DNA of 47,001 nucleotides, from NCBI GenBank assembly GCA_002718585.1, contig PBFG01000006.1, positions 55,245 to 102,245 on the forward strand. The letters are read 5' to 3'. Of this stretch, positions 25,463 to 34,707 are shown piece after piece. Position numbers and translations under genes: made by a program. Source of the DNA: Fidelibacterota bacterium. Its GTDB lineage: Bacteria > Fidelibacterota > Marinisomatia > SCGC-AAA003-L08 > D37C17. Positions within the stretch are counted from its first letter, which is position 1. Each line of letters begins with the position of its first letter. The notes below the pieces were generated by a model, which was given only the letters and a program-made list of their open reading frames with translations, was not told the origin of the DNA and searched no databases.

Positions 25463-27151
25463 TTAATAGGCCTTAGAGACTCCTCCTCTTCGGCTATCAG
25501 ATGTGGAATATTTTAGCCCGGTTCCATCTATATATATGCAATTAGCTTCACCTATTGAAGATCTTTCACTAACTTTATGTCCATACTTCTCTAGTCGACT
25601 AATAACTTCAGGTGAGAAATAATTTTTCTCAACCTGTATGACATCCGGTAACCATTGGTGATGGAACCTTTTTCTACTAACCGCTTCCTTAAGCGGCATA
25701 TTAAAATCAATCAAATTAATCAAAATTTGAGCTACTGACGTAATGATTGTTGAACCTCCTGGTGTTCCTAATACATAAATAAGTTCATTATTTTCATTCT
25801 CAACTATTGTAGGAGTCATAGAACTGAGCATTCTCTTATTAGGTTGAATAGAATTTGCCTCATTACCAACAAGGCCATATAAATTTGGATAACCTGGTTT
25901 AATAGAAAAATCATCCATTTCATTGTTTAAAAGGAAACCTGCATTATCAACGGTTATTCCATTTCCAAACCAACCATTTACAGTTGTAGTTAAGCTAACT
26001 GCATTTCCATACTTATCTACAATTGAAAAATGCGTAGTTTCTTCTGACTCATTCCAAAAATCTATATTACCATGACCAATTTTTTTACTGGGAATAGCTT
26101 TTTTCATAGATATTGTAGAGAACCTATCATCTGCATATTCTTTTGAAATAAGTTTTTGTAAAGGTACATTGATAAAATCGGAGTCACCTAAAAATTCTGC
26201 TCTATCAGCATACGACCTTTTCTCAACTTCAGATAATAAATGAATAAATTTTGCACTTCCTACTTCAAATTCAGATAAATTTACATTCTCAATCTGGTTC
26301 AAAATATTTGATAGAGTAATCCCCCCAGATGATGGTAAAGGCATCGAGTAAATAACATGATTTCTATAATTAATTTTTATTGGCTCTCTTTCAATTGCCT
26401 TGTAACTTTTCAAATCCTCATAAGAAATAATTCCTCCGACACGATTCATGCAGTCAACAATATAATCTGCAGTTATTCCGTTATAAAATTCATTATAACC
26501 ATACTTCGCTATCCTTATTAGAGTATGAGCTAAATCACTTTGGATAAAAAGCTCATTTAATTTATAAGGCTCGTTATTTTTTGTAAATATTTTTTTAGAT
26601 TCCGCATCTTGAGATAAAAAATTACTATACCTTGGTGAGTTTAATAATTTAAAATTATGATAATCTAAACTAAAGCCATACTTTGCAAGCTGAATAGATG
26701 GATATAGCAGTGATTCCCAAGACATTGTCCCATATTTTTCATGAGCATATCCTAATCCATAAACAGTGCCAGGAACTCCACAAGCTTTACCAGAATATTT
26801 ACTCATACCCTGAATTACTTCCAACTTGTCATCAAGAAACATATCTCTATTAGATTGTAAAGGAGCTGTTTCTCTAAAATCTATAGATGTAACCTCACCA
26901 TTGGAGAATCTTATTACCATAAATCCTCCACCACCTATATTACCTGCACTTGGATGTACAACAGATAAAGCAAATCCAACAGCCACTGCAGCATCAATTG
27001 CGTTTCCGCCTCTTTGAAGTATTTCTATTCCAATATTGGATGCTTCTTTTTTTGATGATGCAACTGCTCCGTTGTAGCCTATTGCATCTGATATTTCAAA
27101 AGAAACTAAATAATTAAATATAAAAAAAATACTAATACACTTTTTCATCAT
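25463..27151 (-). CDS. ggt: Gamma-glutamyltransferase
   Basis: Ggt hydrolyses or transfers the gamma-glutamyl group of glutathione-like compounds in the periplasm. I start at ATG 27151 (MMKKCISIFFIFNYLVSF), which gives a signal peptide and overlaps the rnhB stop; a TTG 14 codons earlier is less likely. The protein is 562 residues. The self-cleavage site is ETTHFSIVDKYGNAVSLT, with nucleophile Thr at about residue 372 beginning the small subunit. GGGGFMVIRF, PSSGGITL and GTPGGSTIITSV are conserved. It may recover amino acids from glutathione. Confidence 0.95.
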   Translation of the reverse strand: MMKKCISIFFIFNYLVSFEISDAIGYNGAVASSKKEASNIGIEILQRGGNAIDAAVAVGFALSVVHPSAGNIGGGGFMVIRFSNGEVTSIDFRETAPLQSNRDMFLDDKLEVIQGMSKYSGKACGVPGTVYGLGYAHEKYGTMSWESLLYPSIQLAKYGFSLDYHNFKLLNSPRYSNFLSQDAESKKIFTKNNEPYKLNELFIQSDLAHTLIRIAKYGYNEFYNGITADYIVDCMNRVGGIISYEDLKSYKAIEREPIKINYRNHVIYSMPLPSSGGITLSNILNQIENVNLSEFEVGSAKFIHLLSEVEKRSYADRAEFLGDSDFINVPLQKLISKEYADDRFSTISMKKAIPSKKIGHGNIDFWNESEETTHFSIVDKYGNAVSLTTTVNGWFGNGITVDNAGFLLNNEMDDFSIKPGYPNLYGLVGNEANSIQPNKRMLSSMTPTIVENENNELIYVLGTPGGSTIITSVAQILINLIDFNMPLKEAVSRKRFHHQWLPDVIQVEKNYFSPEVISRLEKYGHKVSERSSIGEANCIYIDGTGLKYSTSDSRRGGVSKAY

Positions 27152-28109
27152 ATAAAATTTTAAAAGACGGTTTATTTTTTGGTTTAAATTCAACTAAAAT
27201 TACATTAAAAATAACTTTTTTAGTTAAATCTTTTTCATAGAAAGTACTTTTAATTTCGTTTAAATATAAATTAATGTTTGATATATTTTTTTTGGATTTT
27301 GAAACAATTTTACCAGATTCGATTGAAATGACTTTGACATATAATTTATGTTTATCGTTATAAAGCACATAGTCAATGTAATCCTCTAATTGTTTAAGAA
27401 ATAGATTCTCTTGCTCTAATAAAAACATTTTTTTGATAAATTTAATGACAACTAAATTTTTTCCCAAAATATCAAACATTTTATTTTTTTTATAGTATAG
27501 ATAATTTGGAATATTTTCTTTTACAATTTTGAATGACTTTCTATGAATGGGTGTTGCTTTAAAATCGTTTAATGCATCAATATGAAGTTTTGTACCATAA
27601 CCTTTGTTTTTTATAAAACCATAATTAGGAAATATTTTATCATATTCTTGCATTATATTATCTCTAATCACCTTTGCTATGATAGATGCAGCTGCTATAC
27701 TTATTGATTTACTATCTCCTTTAATAATATTTTTAGTTTTTATTAATTTAAAATTAGAATGTGGTCCATCAACCAATAGAATATTAGGTCTTACTTTAAG
27801 ATTTCCAACTGCTCTTTTCATTGCTAGAAAAGTAGCTTGCAGAATATTTATTTCATCAATTTCATCCTCATTAGCTATACCATAGCTTAAATCAATTGCA
27901 TTTTCTTTAATTTTTCTAAAAAGTTCTATTCTCTTTTTTGGTGAAAGTTTTTTTGAATCATTTATACCTTCTATTGATATATTTTTATCAAATACAACGC
28001 ATGCAGCAACGACTGGTCCACACAAGGGACCTCTTCCAGCTTCATCCAGTCCTGCTATATAATTAATATTTTGATCCCAAAAATATTTCTCATGTTTCAT
28101 TAAATCCAT
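27132..28109 (-). CDS. rnhB: Ribonuclease HII with C-terminal YraN-like domain
   Basis: Residues 1-205 are a complete RNase HII, which cuts RNA at RNA-DNA junctions and removes single ribonucleotides. GLDEAGRGPLCGP carries D22 and E23, LLVDGPHSN D114, and GDSKSISIAAASIIAKVIRD the fourth acid and helix; YGTKLHIDAL is typical. At 325 residues it is about 110 longer than usual. Residues 212-325 align in pattern with UPF0102/YraN (LGKNLVVIKFIKK, DYIDYVLY, LYVKVI, VIFNVILVEF), but the nuclease motif is degenerate. yraN follows rnhB in many genomes, so a fusion is plausible. No clear ribosome-binding site is seen. Confidence 0.93.
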   Translation of the reverse strand: MDLMKHEKYFWDQNINYIAGLDEAGRGPLCGPVVAACVVFDKNISIEGINDSKKLSPKKRIELFRKIKENAIDLSYGIANEDEIDEINILQATFLAMKRAVGNLKVRPNILLVDGPHSNFKLIKTKNIIKGDSKSISIAAASIIAKVIRDNIMQEYDKIFPNYGFIKNKGYGTKLHIDALNDFKATPIHRKSFKIVKENIPNYLYYKKNKMFDILGKNLVVIKFIKKMFLLEQENLFLKQLEDYIDYVLYNDKHKLYVKVISIESGKIVSKSKKNISNINLYLNEIKSTFYEKDLTKKVIFNVILVEFKPKNKPSFKILYDEKVY

Positions 28110-28150
28110 GATTAAATTTAGTTTTTAATAGTATATTTTCCTTAAATTAA

Positions 28151-28230
28151 TTTTGTAATAAAGGGGTGCTAATTGCTGAGAACATACCCTTATAACCTGA
28201 TCTAGATAATGCTAGCGGAGGAAACACAAA
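28151..28230 (+). promoter_or_regulatory. TPP (THI-element) riboswitch
   Basis: The sequence holds every conserved block of the thiamine pyrophosphate riboswitch in order: GGGGTGCT (28163-28170), GCTGAGA (28175-28181), ACCC (28186-28189), ACCTGATCT (28195-28203) and the CTAG-ATAATG-CTAG hairpin with GCGGAGG. The hairpin CTAG/CTAG replaces the commoner CTGG/CCAG, a compensated change. The closing helix can be TTTGT (28152-28156) with ACAAA (28226-28230), whose last base is the A of the receptor start codon, and the Shine-Dalgarno GGAGG (28217-28221) is inside the aptamer. TPP binding should therefore block translation initiation. Confidence 0.95.
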
Positions 28231-30398
28231 TGAATTTTCTAATAATATTTTTAATACTTATAAGTCACTCTTTTTCAAAAACTCAAATAGATTCTTCTAA
28301 AATAGATTTGCCTGAAATCGAAATATATGGTGGAATTGATGAGAATCCTATTACCACAAATATAGATGTTTTGGATGATACTATCTTCACAAAAGATGGG
28401 AATAACAATTTTCAAGATTTGATTCAATCTATTCCTAGTCTACATTATTCAGGTGGTACATCTAGAGCTAAATACTTTCAATTAAGAGGTCTAGGTGAAC
28501 TTAGTCAATTTTCTGGAGAGGGCCCTCCTCATTTCTATGTTGGATATTTAGTAGATAATATAGATTTCTCTGGAATAGGGATGATCGGAAAATTATATGA
28601 CTTTGAACAAATTGAAATATTTAAAGGACCTCAAACAGCTTCTTATGGACCAAATTCAATGGCAGGCTTGATAAATCTTGTATCTAAAAAACCTTCAAAT
28701 GAAAAAACATTTAATTTCAACAGTTCAATCTACAGTAATAATGGACAATCATTTAATTTATCCACTTCAATACCCGTAACGGATAATATTTTGACTAAAA
28801 TCACCTTATCAAGTGATTATTCAGATGGTTTTATTACTAATATTTCTGAACAGAATGATACAAAGTATGATACTAACTCTAAAGATGAAAATTTAGCAAA
28901 ATTTCAAATAGCATACTTTCCAAACTCTAATTTATCTTTGAAATATATTTACTATAATATCAAACTTGATAATAAATATGATGTTTGGGCACCTGATAAT
29001 AATGGATTTACAACTTACAGTGACTATCAAGGTCTTGATGTTCAAAAAACTAAAGCTAATTCTTTAAACATAAACTATCAGCTTAATGATATTAAACTAA
29101 TACTAATTTCAACTTTTTCAAAAAATGATATTATCTATTCCTTCGACGGTGATTGGGGGAACAGTAATTTCTGGTCAAACAATCCATATAATTGGAATCT
29201 TAATAATCCAGATTATTTATTCCCATGGTCTTTTTCTGATTTAACAAACCGTTCAAGAGAATCCTATTCAAACGAATTGAGATTAAAAACAAATATTTAT
29301 TATGGTATTCCATTGACTTTTGGTTTTTATCAATCAAAGGTAAATGAAAATGATTTGAGAAATGGTTTTCTGTTTGGAGGATATGCTAATAATATAGATT
29401 CTAAATTTGATATATATAACTACGCCGTTTATAGTAAAATTTCACCACTCACAACTGATAAAATGAGTCTAACAATTTCTTTAAGGTATGATATAAATGA
29501 AACTAAACAAGATTTAAATTATGAATTTTATGACTATTATAATTATCCATATAATTACTTTTACTATCCCCAATATGGTAATTACAAAAATGAAGTCAAA
29601 GATGATTTAATTGGAGGAAACGTAAGTATTAATTATAAATTAAATCAATATACTTATTTAAACACAAATTTTTCTCGAGGTTATAAAACATCTGGAATTA
29701 ATCAGACCACTAATCCTGCATTACCTGACTCTTTAAAAATATATGAAACTGAGTATTGTAATAATTTCGATGTTGGATTCATTTACAGAAAAGATAAATA
29801 TGACGTTAAAATATCAGCTTTTTATTTAGATAGGATAAACCCTCAACTTAGATTGTCATATCAATTTGGAGGACCTACAAATTTTGATTTTGCAACATTC
29901 AACGCAGATGAGGGATACAATCACGGATTTGAAATAAATTCAAATTATCTTTTTAGTGAAAATCTTTCGCTTGGTTTTTATTATACATATTTAAAAACAT
30001 ATGTATCTGAATTCAAATATTTAGGTCAGTCATATGGAGATAGAAGTTTAGCACACTCTCCTAAAAGAAAATATGGATTTTCATTAGATAAAAATCTTTC
30101 AAAATTTCTTACAGGACTAAGTATATCTATTAATTCTAATTTCGTAAGTAGTTTTTATTTTGAAGAACAGAATAATAATATGTCTGCTTCATACAACCTT
30201 GTTGATCTTTCATTAAATTATAAGTATACAAATATGAACATAAGTTTTTGGAGTAAAAATTTAACTAATGAAAAATATCCTATTAGGGGATATCAATTTT
30301 CACTTGATCCAATTAGCTTCATAAATAATGAAGTAAAAAGTTATCAATCTTTTGGTGATCCAAGAACAATTGGTATTACTATAGATTACAACCTCTAA
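28230..30398 (+). CDS. TPP-controlled TonB-dependent receptor (thiamine or precursor uptake)
   Basis: An outer-membrane beta-barrel receptor of 722 residues. I start at ATG 28230 (MNFLIIFLILISHSFSKTQ, signal peptide); an ATG at 28209 lies inside the riboswitch and is rejected. The plug domain begins near NFQDLIQSIPSLHYSGG and contains FQLRGLGE and IEIFKGPQTASYGPNSMAGLINLVSK. The rest is strand-rich barrel ending in DPRTIGITIDYNL with an aromatic-type end. The TPP riboswitch, plus the symporter downstream, indicates thiamine, its phosphate or HMP as ligand. Rodionov and colleagues earlier predicted TPP-regulated receptors (Omr1) in Bacteroidota. Confidence 0.9.
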   Translation: MNFLIIFLILISHSFSKTQIDSSKIDLPEIEIYGGIDENPITTNIDVLDDTIFTKDGNNNFQDLIQSIPSLHYSGGTSRAKYFQLRGLGELSQFSGEGPPHFYVGYLVDNIDFSGIGMIGKLYDFEQIEIFKGPQTASYGPNSMAGLINLVSKKPSNEKTFNFNSSIYSNNGQSFNLSTSIPVTDNILTKITLSSDYSDGFITNISEQNDTKYDTNSKDENLAKFQIAYFPNSNLSLKYIYYNIKLDNKYDVWAPDNNGFTTYSDYQGLDVQKTKANSLNINYQLNDIKLILISTFSKNDIIYSFDGDWGNSNFWSNNPYNWNLNNPDYLFPWSFSDLTNRSRESYSNELRLKTNIYYGIPLTFGFYQSKVNENDLRNGFLFGGYANNIDSKFDIYNYAVYSKISPLTTDKMSLTISLRYDINETKQDLNYEFYDYYNYPYNYFYYPQYGNYKNEVKDDLIGGNVSINYKLNQYTYLNTNFSRGYKTSGINQTTNPALPDSLKIYETEYCNNFDVGFIYRKDKYDVKISAFYLDRINPQLRLSYQFGGPTNFDFATFNADEGYNHGFEINSNYLFSENLSLGFYYTYLKTYVSEFKYLGQSYGDRSLAHSPKRKYGFSLDKNLSKFLTGLSISINSNFVSSFYFEEQNNNMSASYNLVDLSLNYKYTNMNISFWSKNLTNEKYPIRGYQFSLDPISFINNEVKSYQSFGDPRTIGITIDYNL

Positions 30399-30399
30399 A

Positions 30400-31695
30400 T
30401 TGATTTACACATATTTCATTCTGATATTTATTGTTGGAGTAGTCAATTCTAAAACAAACAATAGAAGTGAGTATTTTTATCTATCAAGAAAGCTTACAAT
30501 TCCTTCATTTGTTGCTACAATTGTAACAACATGGTATGGAGGTATATTAGAAATTGGAAGATTTACCTATATTAATGGATTTGTAACATGGTTAATATTT
30601 GGTTTGTTTTACTATATTGCTGCTTTGATATTTGCTTTTAAAATTGGTCCTAAACTCAATCAAAGTAATATAAAATCTATTCCTGAGTTTTTTGGATTAA
30701 AATATGGAATAATACCAAAAAAAATATCTGCTTTCATACTAATCTTAGTATCATCACCTGCTCCTTATCTAATGATTTTTAGTGTTCTTATCACGCAGAT
30801 TTTTGGAATTAGCTCAATACAATCAATAATATTTGGAATTTTTTTTTCTATATTCTACATATATTTTGGTGGTATGAAATCAATCATCAGAACTGATATT
30901 ATTCAATTTATTTTTATGTATTTAGGATTTTTTGTACTATTATTTTTTTTAATATTCAAGTTTGGTGGATATGAATTTATTTTAAACAACTCTCCTCCAA
31001 ACCATTTAAAATTGACTGGCAATCTTAAAATCGGATATATTTTATCATGGTCACTAATATCATTAATAACTTTTATTGACCCTAGCATTTACCATAGGAC
31101 ATATTCTTCTAAAGATAAAGAAACTGTTAAAAATGGTTTCATTATTTCAGTTATTCTATGGTTTATATTTGATTTTTTAACAATATCTGTTGGACTTTAT
31201 GCTTCTGCAATTATTCCTTCAAGTCTTTTAGGTGATACTAATCCCTATATTTTTTTAGCAGAAGAGTATTTACCTTATTTTCTAAAAAGTCTTTTTTACA
31301 TTGGATTATTATCAATTGTAATGTCCACAATAGATAGTTTCTTCTTTGTTTCTTCTATTATGCTAAGTAATGATTTATTTAATGAAAATAGTAAAATTAA
31401 TAGATATTCTCTACTTATAATTGGTATCGTATCATTTATCATTGCTACAAATTTCAATCATGTAGTAGATGTTTGGTATATATTTGGTTCACTAGCAGCA
31501 TCCTCATTACTAATTCCCTTTTTATTACTAATTTTCAAACCAAATAGAATAATAAAATATCCAATTTTTTCAATGATCTTACCATTAATAACTGGTCTTA
31601 TTTGGTTTTATTTTGAATATCCATTTGGAATTGATATAATGTATCCAGGTTTATTAATTAGTGGAATTTTATGTATGAATAACAATGAAGAATAA
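30400..31695 (+). CDS. thiV: Sodium:solute symporter, ThiV-like thiamine/HMP transporter
   Basis: A 431-residue inner-membrane protein with about 12-13 hydrophobic segments. RSEYFYLSRKL, SFVATIVTTWYGGILEIGRF, the central FGGMKSIIRTDIIQFIFMYL-like helix (GGMKSIIRTDIIQ) and DPSIYHRTYSSKD mark the SSS family. The start is TTG one base after the receptor stop; no ATG precedes the conserved core. An SSS transporter under a TPP riboswitch was named ThiV, and in SAR11 was proposed to import the pyrimidine HMP. The same role is inferred here; other solutes remain possible. Confidence 0.8.
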   Translation: MIYTYFILIFIVGVVNSKTNNRSEYFYLSRKLTIPSFVATIVTTWYGGILEIGRFTYINGFVTWLIFGLFYYIAALIFAFKIGPKLNQSNIKSIPEFFGLKYGIIPKKISAFILILVSSPAPYLMIFSVLITQIFGISSIQSIIFGIFFSIFYIYFGGMKSIIRTDIIQFIFMYLGFFVLLFFLIFKFGGYEFILNNSPPNHLKLTGNLKIGYILSWSLISLITFIDPSIYHRTYSSKDKETVKNGFIISVILWFIFDFLTISVGLYASAIIPSSLLGDTNPYIFLAEEYLPYFLKSLFYIGLLSIVMSTIDSFFFVSSIMLSNDLFNENSKINRYSLLIIGIVSFIIATNFNHVVDVWYIFGSLAASSLLIPFLLLIFKPNRIIKYPIFSMILPLITGLIWFYFEYPFGIDIMYPGLLISGILCMNNNEE

Positions 31696-32032
31696 AGTAA
31701 TATATGATGGTCAGTGTTCATTTTGCACTGATGTTAAAAACATACTAGAATTTTTAGATTTTAATAAAAATTTTGAGTGGATTAAATCAGAATTATATAT
31801 TAAAAATCCAAATAGAATATCCTGCATAAATAATGAGCTTACAGATAAGACGATCATTCTAATAAAACCTAATAATCAATTACTTACTGAATTCAAAGCA
31901 TGTAGATATATCATGAGTAGAATTGTATTTTTTTACCCAATAATAGTATTTATGTATATTCCATACATAAGTAATTTTTTAGGTACGGCTATTTATCGAA
32001 TTGTCTCAAAAAGACGCAAATGTAAAACTTAG
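31685..32032 (+). CDS. DCC-family (DUF393) thiol-disulfide oxidoreductase-like protein
   Basis: A 115-residue protein opening VIYDGQCSFCTD, the DGxCxxC signature of the DCC/DUF393 family, with C11 and C14 as a thioredoxin-like redox pair. A second conserved block is the SxA/G-C-R-Y part (FKACRYIMSRI), followed by a hydrophobic segment and a basic end with SKRRKC. It overlaps the symporter gene by 11 bases and so belongs to the TPP-controlled operon. The role in thiamine use is unknown. Its stop overlaps that of the convergent TonB receptor by four bases. Confidence 0.82.
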   Translation: MKNKVIYDGQCSFCTDVKNILEFLDFNKNFEWIKSELYIKNPNRISCINNELTDKTIILIKPNNQLLTEFKACRYIMSRIVFFYPIIVFMYIPYISNFLGTAIYRIVSKRRKCKT

Positions 32033-34509
32033 AATTCTATTATAAATCCACCAACTGGAATTTGCTTATATTGGTAAGACATTTCATATCTTCCATCATC
32101 ATAATATACTCGCTCCCATTCATTGTCTCTATCAAATACATTTTGAATATCAATAAATGTTGTAATATTTATTTTTTCTAGACTAAATCTCCTCATAAAC
32201 ATTATATCAAACCTTGCATAATAATTTTCTCTTGATGAATTCAACTCTACATTTGGATCTATATACCATCTTCTAACTTCAAAATTATATCTTTTGGGTG
32301 TATATGGGAGACCATCTGATATCCTATACCTAAAACTTATCTCATATTGATCAGAAATCATAAGAGGCATAAATGATAAATATGAAAAAATTTTCTTTTC
32401 CTTTAGGGACTCATACCACTTTCTCCCTTTGAAAAAAAATTTATAACCACCTACAATCGTAAGAGAATTTCTGCTATCAAAATCCCATAAATAAAACTCG
32501 TTAGGGTTCTCATTTTCTCTAAACTTTTTTGCTTTAGACTCAGAAAATGAATAACTAAATGTCCCATGCCAATTGTTAGAGAATTTTTTTTGAATAAATA
32601 ATTCTACACCATTTGAAAAACCTTCTCCAATAGGTAAAAAATTAAAACCTCCATCAAAATCATCTTCAATATCATCTGTAGTAATATCTGATTCTAGTAT
32701 AGATCTTTTATAATATTTTTTATTATAGAACTCTAGGGTTAGGCGTGTATCATCGTTTAAATATTGTTCCAAGCCAACTACATATTGCTCTGTGAATGAA
32801 TTATCTAATATTTGCTCATTATCTGGACTCATCAACTTCCAATAATTAGGAGTTTGGTAATAAACTCCAAATGCAAAATTTATTTTACTTAATGGCGATA
32901 AAGAATAGGACACTCCAAATCTAGGTGAAAATTTAGATGTACGATTTATTTTTATACTATCATATCTGAAACCTAAAGTAAACTCAAATTTATTAAAAAA
33001 ATACTTTAGTTGATTATAAAATGCATATTTCATCAATGAATCATTATTATAATTTCTAAAACCAACAATAGGAAAAATAGATTCGTCATTTTCAATGAAA
33101 TTATTTAAACTGTCTCCATATTCAGGGTATATTTCAATAAATTCATGATAATCATTAAAATCATTTAATGAAATTGAGTCAGGAATTGAGGGATAATCAT
33201 AAAAATATACATCATCATCATCTAGAATTTCATTGAGTTTAAATTCTCCTTTCTTAATATTAATACCAGAGGAAAATTCTATATTTTCTTTTAACTTGTA
33301 AATTATATCCCATTTTAAAAAATAATCAGACTCAATATTATCCCTTGTGAAAAAAATATCCTCTCCTTGATCATCATTTGTAAATACTTCTGCATCCCAT
33401 TTTGTGGAAGATTTTCCAAAAGAAAATAATTGGTACCCTTTTGATGAAAATAAATTTTTATAAGTAATACCATAAGTATATTGATATCCTTCATATCTAA
33501 CGTTTTCAGCACCATACATGTCTGGTCTATTTTCATCTAAAATATCAATTTTATCAATTCCACCTAAAAAATTAAAATAAATTTTATTTTTTTTATTTAT
33601 TAGGTATGATATCTTGTGCTGTGAGTTAGAATATTTCGGCACTGAAGTTAGTCCGGCTGATTCAATTAAATTATCTATGAAAGATTTTCGGTAACTTGAA
33701 ATGAAAGATATTTTATTTTTGATGATGGGTCCCTCAATTAAGAATCCCAAACCAGCCATACTCATTTCTATATCATAATCAGTATTATTAAAATTTCCTT
33801 CTCTTAAGCTCATATTCATGACTGAAGACTGTTTATCACCATATCTAGATGAGAATCCCCCAGCATAAAAATCTATTCGTTCTACGAACTCTGTATTAAT
33901 CAAATTAACAGGTCCACCTCCTTTGCCAACAAATCCAAAATGATTTGGATTTGGTATATCTAAATGATCCATAACAAATAAATTTTCACCAGGTCCCCCA
34001 CCTCTAACTATAATTTCATTATTTTGGTCTGTATCAGTAACCACTGCTGGTAGAGAATGAGTCATCATCTGTATATCGTATGCACCAACAGGATCTGAAC
34101 GAATTTCTGCTCTATCAATAGAATGACTAGAAACAATACCATCCTTAGCTTTATCAAAATATCCATCAGTTACCAAAACTTCACTACTGCTGAGCACAGT
34201 AGATTCTAATAAAAATTTTACATAAGTTTGTCTATCAGAATTAACATTTATATTAACTTTTGAATGGGATTTATAACCAATAACAGAACCTATTATAGTG
34301 TAATTTCCAAATTCAATATTTTTAAGGAAAAATAAACCATTATCATCAGTGTAGGTTCCTTGTTTGGTTTCTTTAATTAATACATTTGCTCCTGAAATTG
34401 GACTATGGGTGACTTTGTCAATAACATATCCTGTAATTATCCCTGATGAGGCTAAATAAAAATTATTAATAAATAATAAAAAAAATATCAATCTAGTATA
34501 AAAATACAT
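32029..34509 (-). CDS. TonB-dependent receptor with N-terminal carboxypeptidase-regulatory-like domain
   Basis: An 826-residue outer-membrane receptor. After a signal peptide (MYFYTRLIFFLLFINNFYLA) residues 22-105 form a CarboxypepD_reg domain (GIITGYVIDKVTHSPISGAN, GTYTDDNGLFFLKNI, YTIIGSVIGYKSH). The plug follows with VVTDTDQNNEIIVRGGGPGE and VERIDFYAGGFSSRYGDKQS. The barrel contains acidic insertions such as EILDDDDVYFYDYPS. The ligand is unknown. It is transcribed away from the carotenoid operon and shares its upstream region with it, hinting at common control. The start overlaps a possible small gene. Confidence 0.9.
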   Translation of the reverse strand: MYFYTRLIFFLLFINNFYLASSGIITGYVIDKVTHSPISGANVLIKETKQGTYTDDNGLFFLKNIEFGNYTIIGSVIGYKSHSKVNINVNSDRQTYVKFLLESTVLSSSEVLVTDGYFDKAKDGIVSSHSIDRAEIRSDPVGAYDIQMMTHSLPAVVTDTDQNNEIIVRGGGPGENLFVMDHLDIPNPNHFGFVGKGGGPVNLINTEFVERIDFYAGGFSSRYGDKQSSVMNMSLREGNFNNTDYDIEMSMAGLGFLIEGPIIKNKISFISSYRKSFIDNLIESAGLTSVPKYSNSQHKISYLINKKNKIYFNFLGGIDKIDILDENRPDMYGAENVRYEGYQYTYGITYKNLFSSKGYQLFSFGKSSTKWDAEVFTNDDQGEDIFFTRDNIESDYFLKWDIIYKLKENIEFSSGINIKKGEFKLNEILDDDDVYFYDYPSIPDSISLNDFNDYHEFIEIYPEYGDSLNNFIENDESIFPIVGFRNYNNDSLMKYAFYNQLKYFFNKFEFTLGFRYDSIKINRTSKFSPRFGVSYSLSPLSKINFAFGVYYQTPNYWKLMSPDNEQILDNSFTEQYVVGLEQYLNDDTRLTLEFYNKKYYKRSILESDITTDDIEDDFDGGFNFLPIGEGFSNGVELFIQKKFSNNWHGTFSYSFSESKAKKFRENENPNEFYLWDFDSRNSLTIVGGYKFFFKGRKWYESLKEKKIFSYLSFMPLMISDQYEISFRYRISDGLPYTPKRYNFEVRRWYIDPNVELNSSRENYYARFDIMFMRRFSLEKINITTFIDIQNVFDRDNEWERVYYDDGRYEMSYQYKQIPVGGFIIEF

Positions 34510-34663
34510 TATTACTTTCTAATCTATCTATTAATTTTTTAAGTTTTTCTATATAAAAAAAATCGGGGTAATCAGTAACAAAATTATCAGTATCTTTCCA
34601 TACTTTAAATATTAGAATATTTTCACCAATTGATTCAGCAACTTGATTAGAATTATATATCAT
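34493..34663 (-). CDS. Possible 56-aa protein upstream of the TonB receptor
   Basis: A short frame from ATG 34663 to TAG 34495-34493 could encode a 56-residue acidic, helical protein (MIYNSNQVAESIGENILIFK, then IEKLKKLIDRLESNNVF). A GTG at 34711 would add 16 residues but lies inside the repeat block, so I prefer the ATG. The frame overlaps the receptor start by 17 bases, which is compatible with translational coupling. No family is recognised and no clear ribosome-binding site is present; it may be an untranslated leader. Confidence 0.35.
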   Translation of the reverse strand: MIYNSNQVAESIGENILIFKVWKDTDNFVTDYPDFFYIEKLKKLIDRLESNNVFLY

Positions 34664-34707
34664 ACATAAAAGTATGGATTTAAAATCTATCACTGCAAGA
34701 ATTATTT

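Noticed and set aside
28209-28229. An earlier ATG in frame with the TonB receptor
   Set aside because: It lies in the conserved core of the TPP riboswitch; ATG 28230 has the GGAGG site and yields a proper signal peptide.
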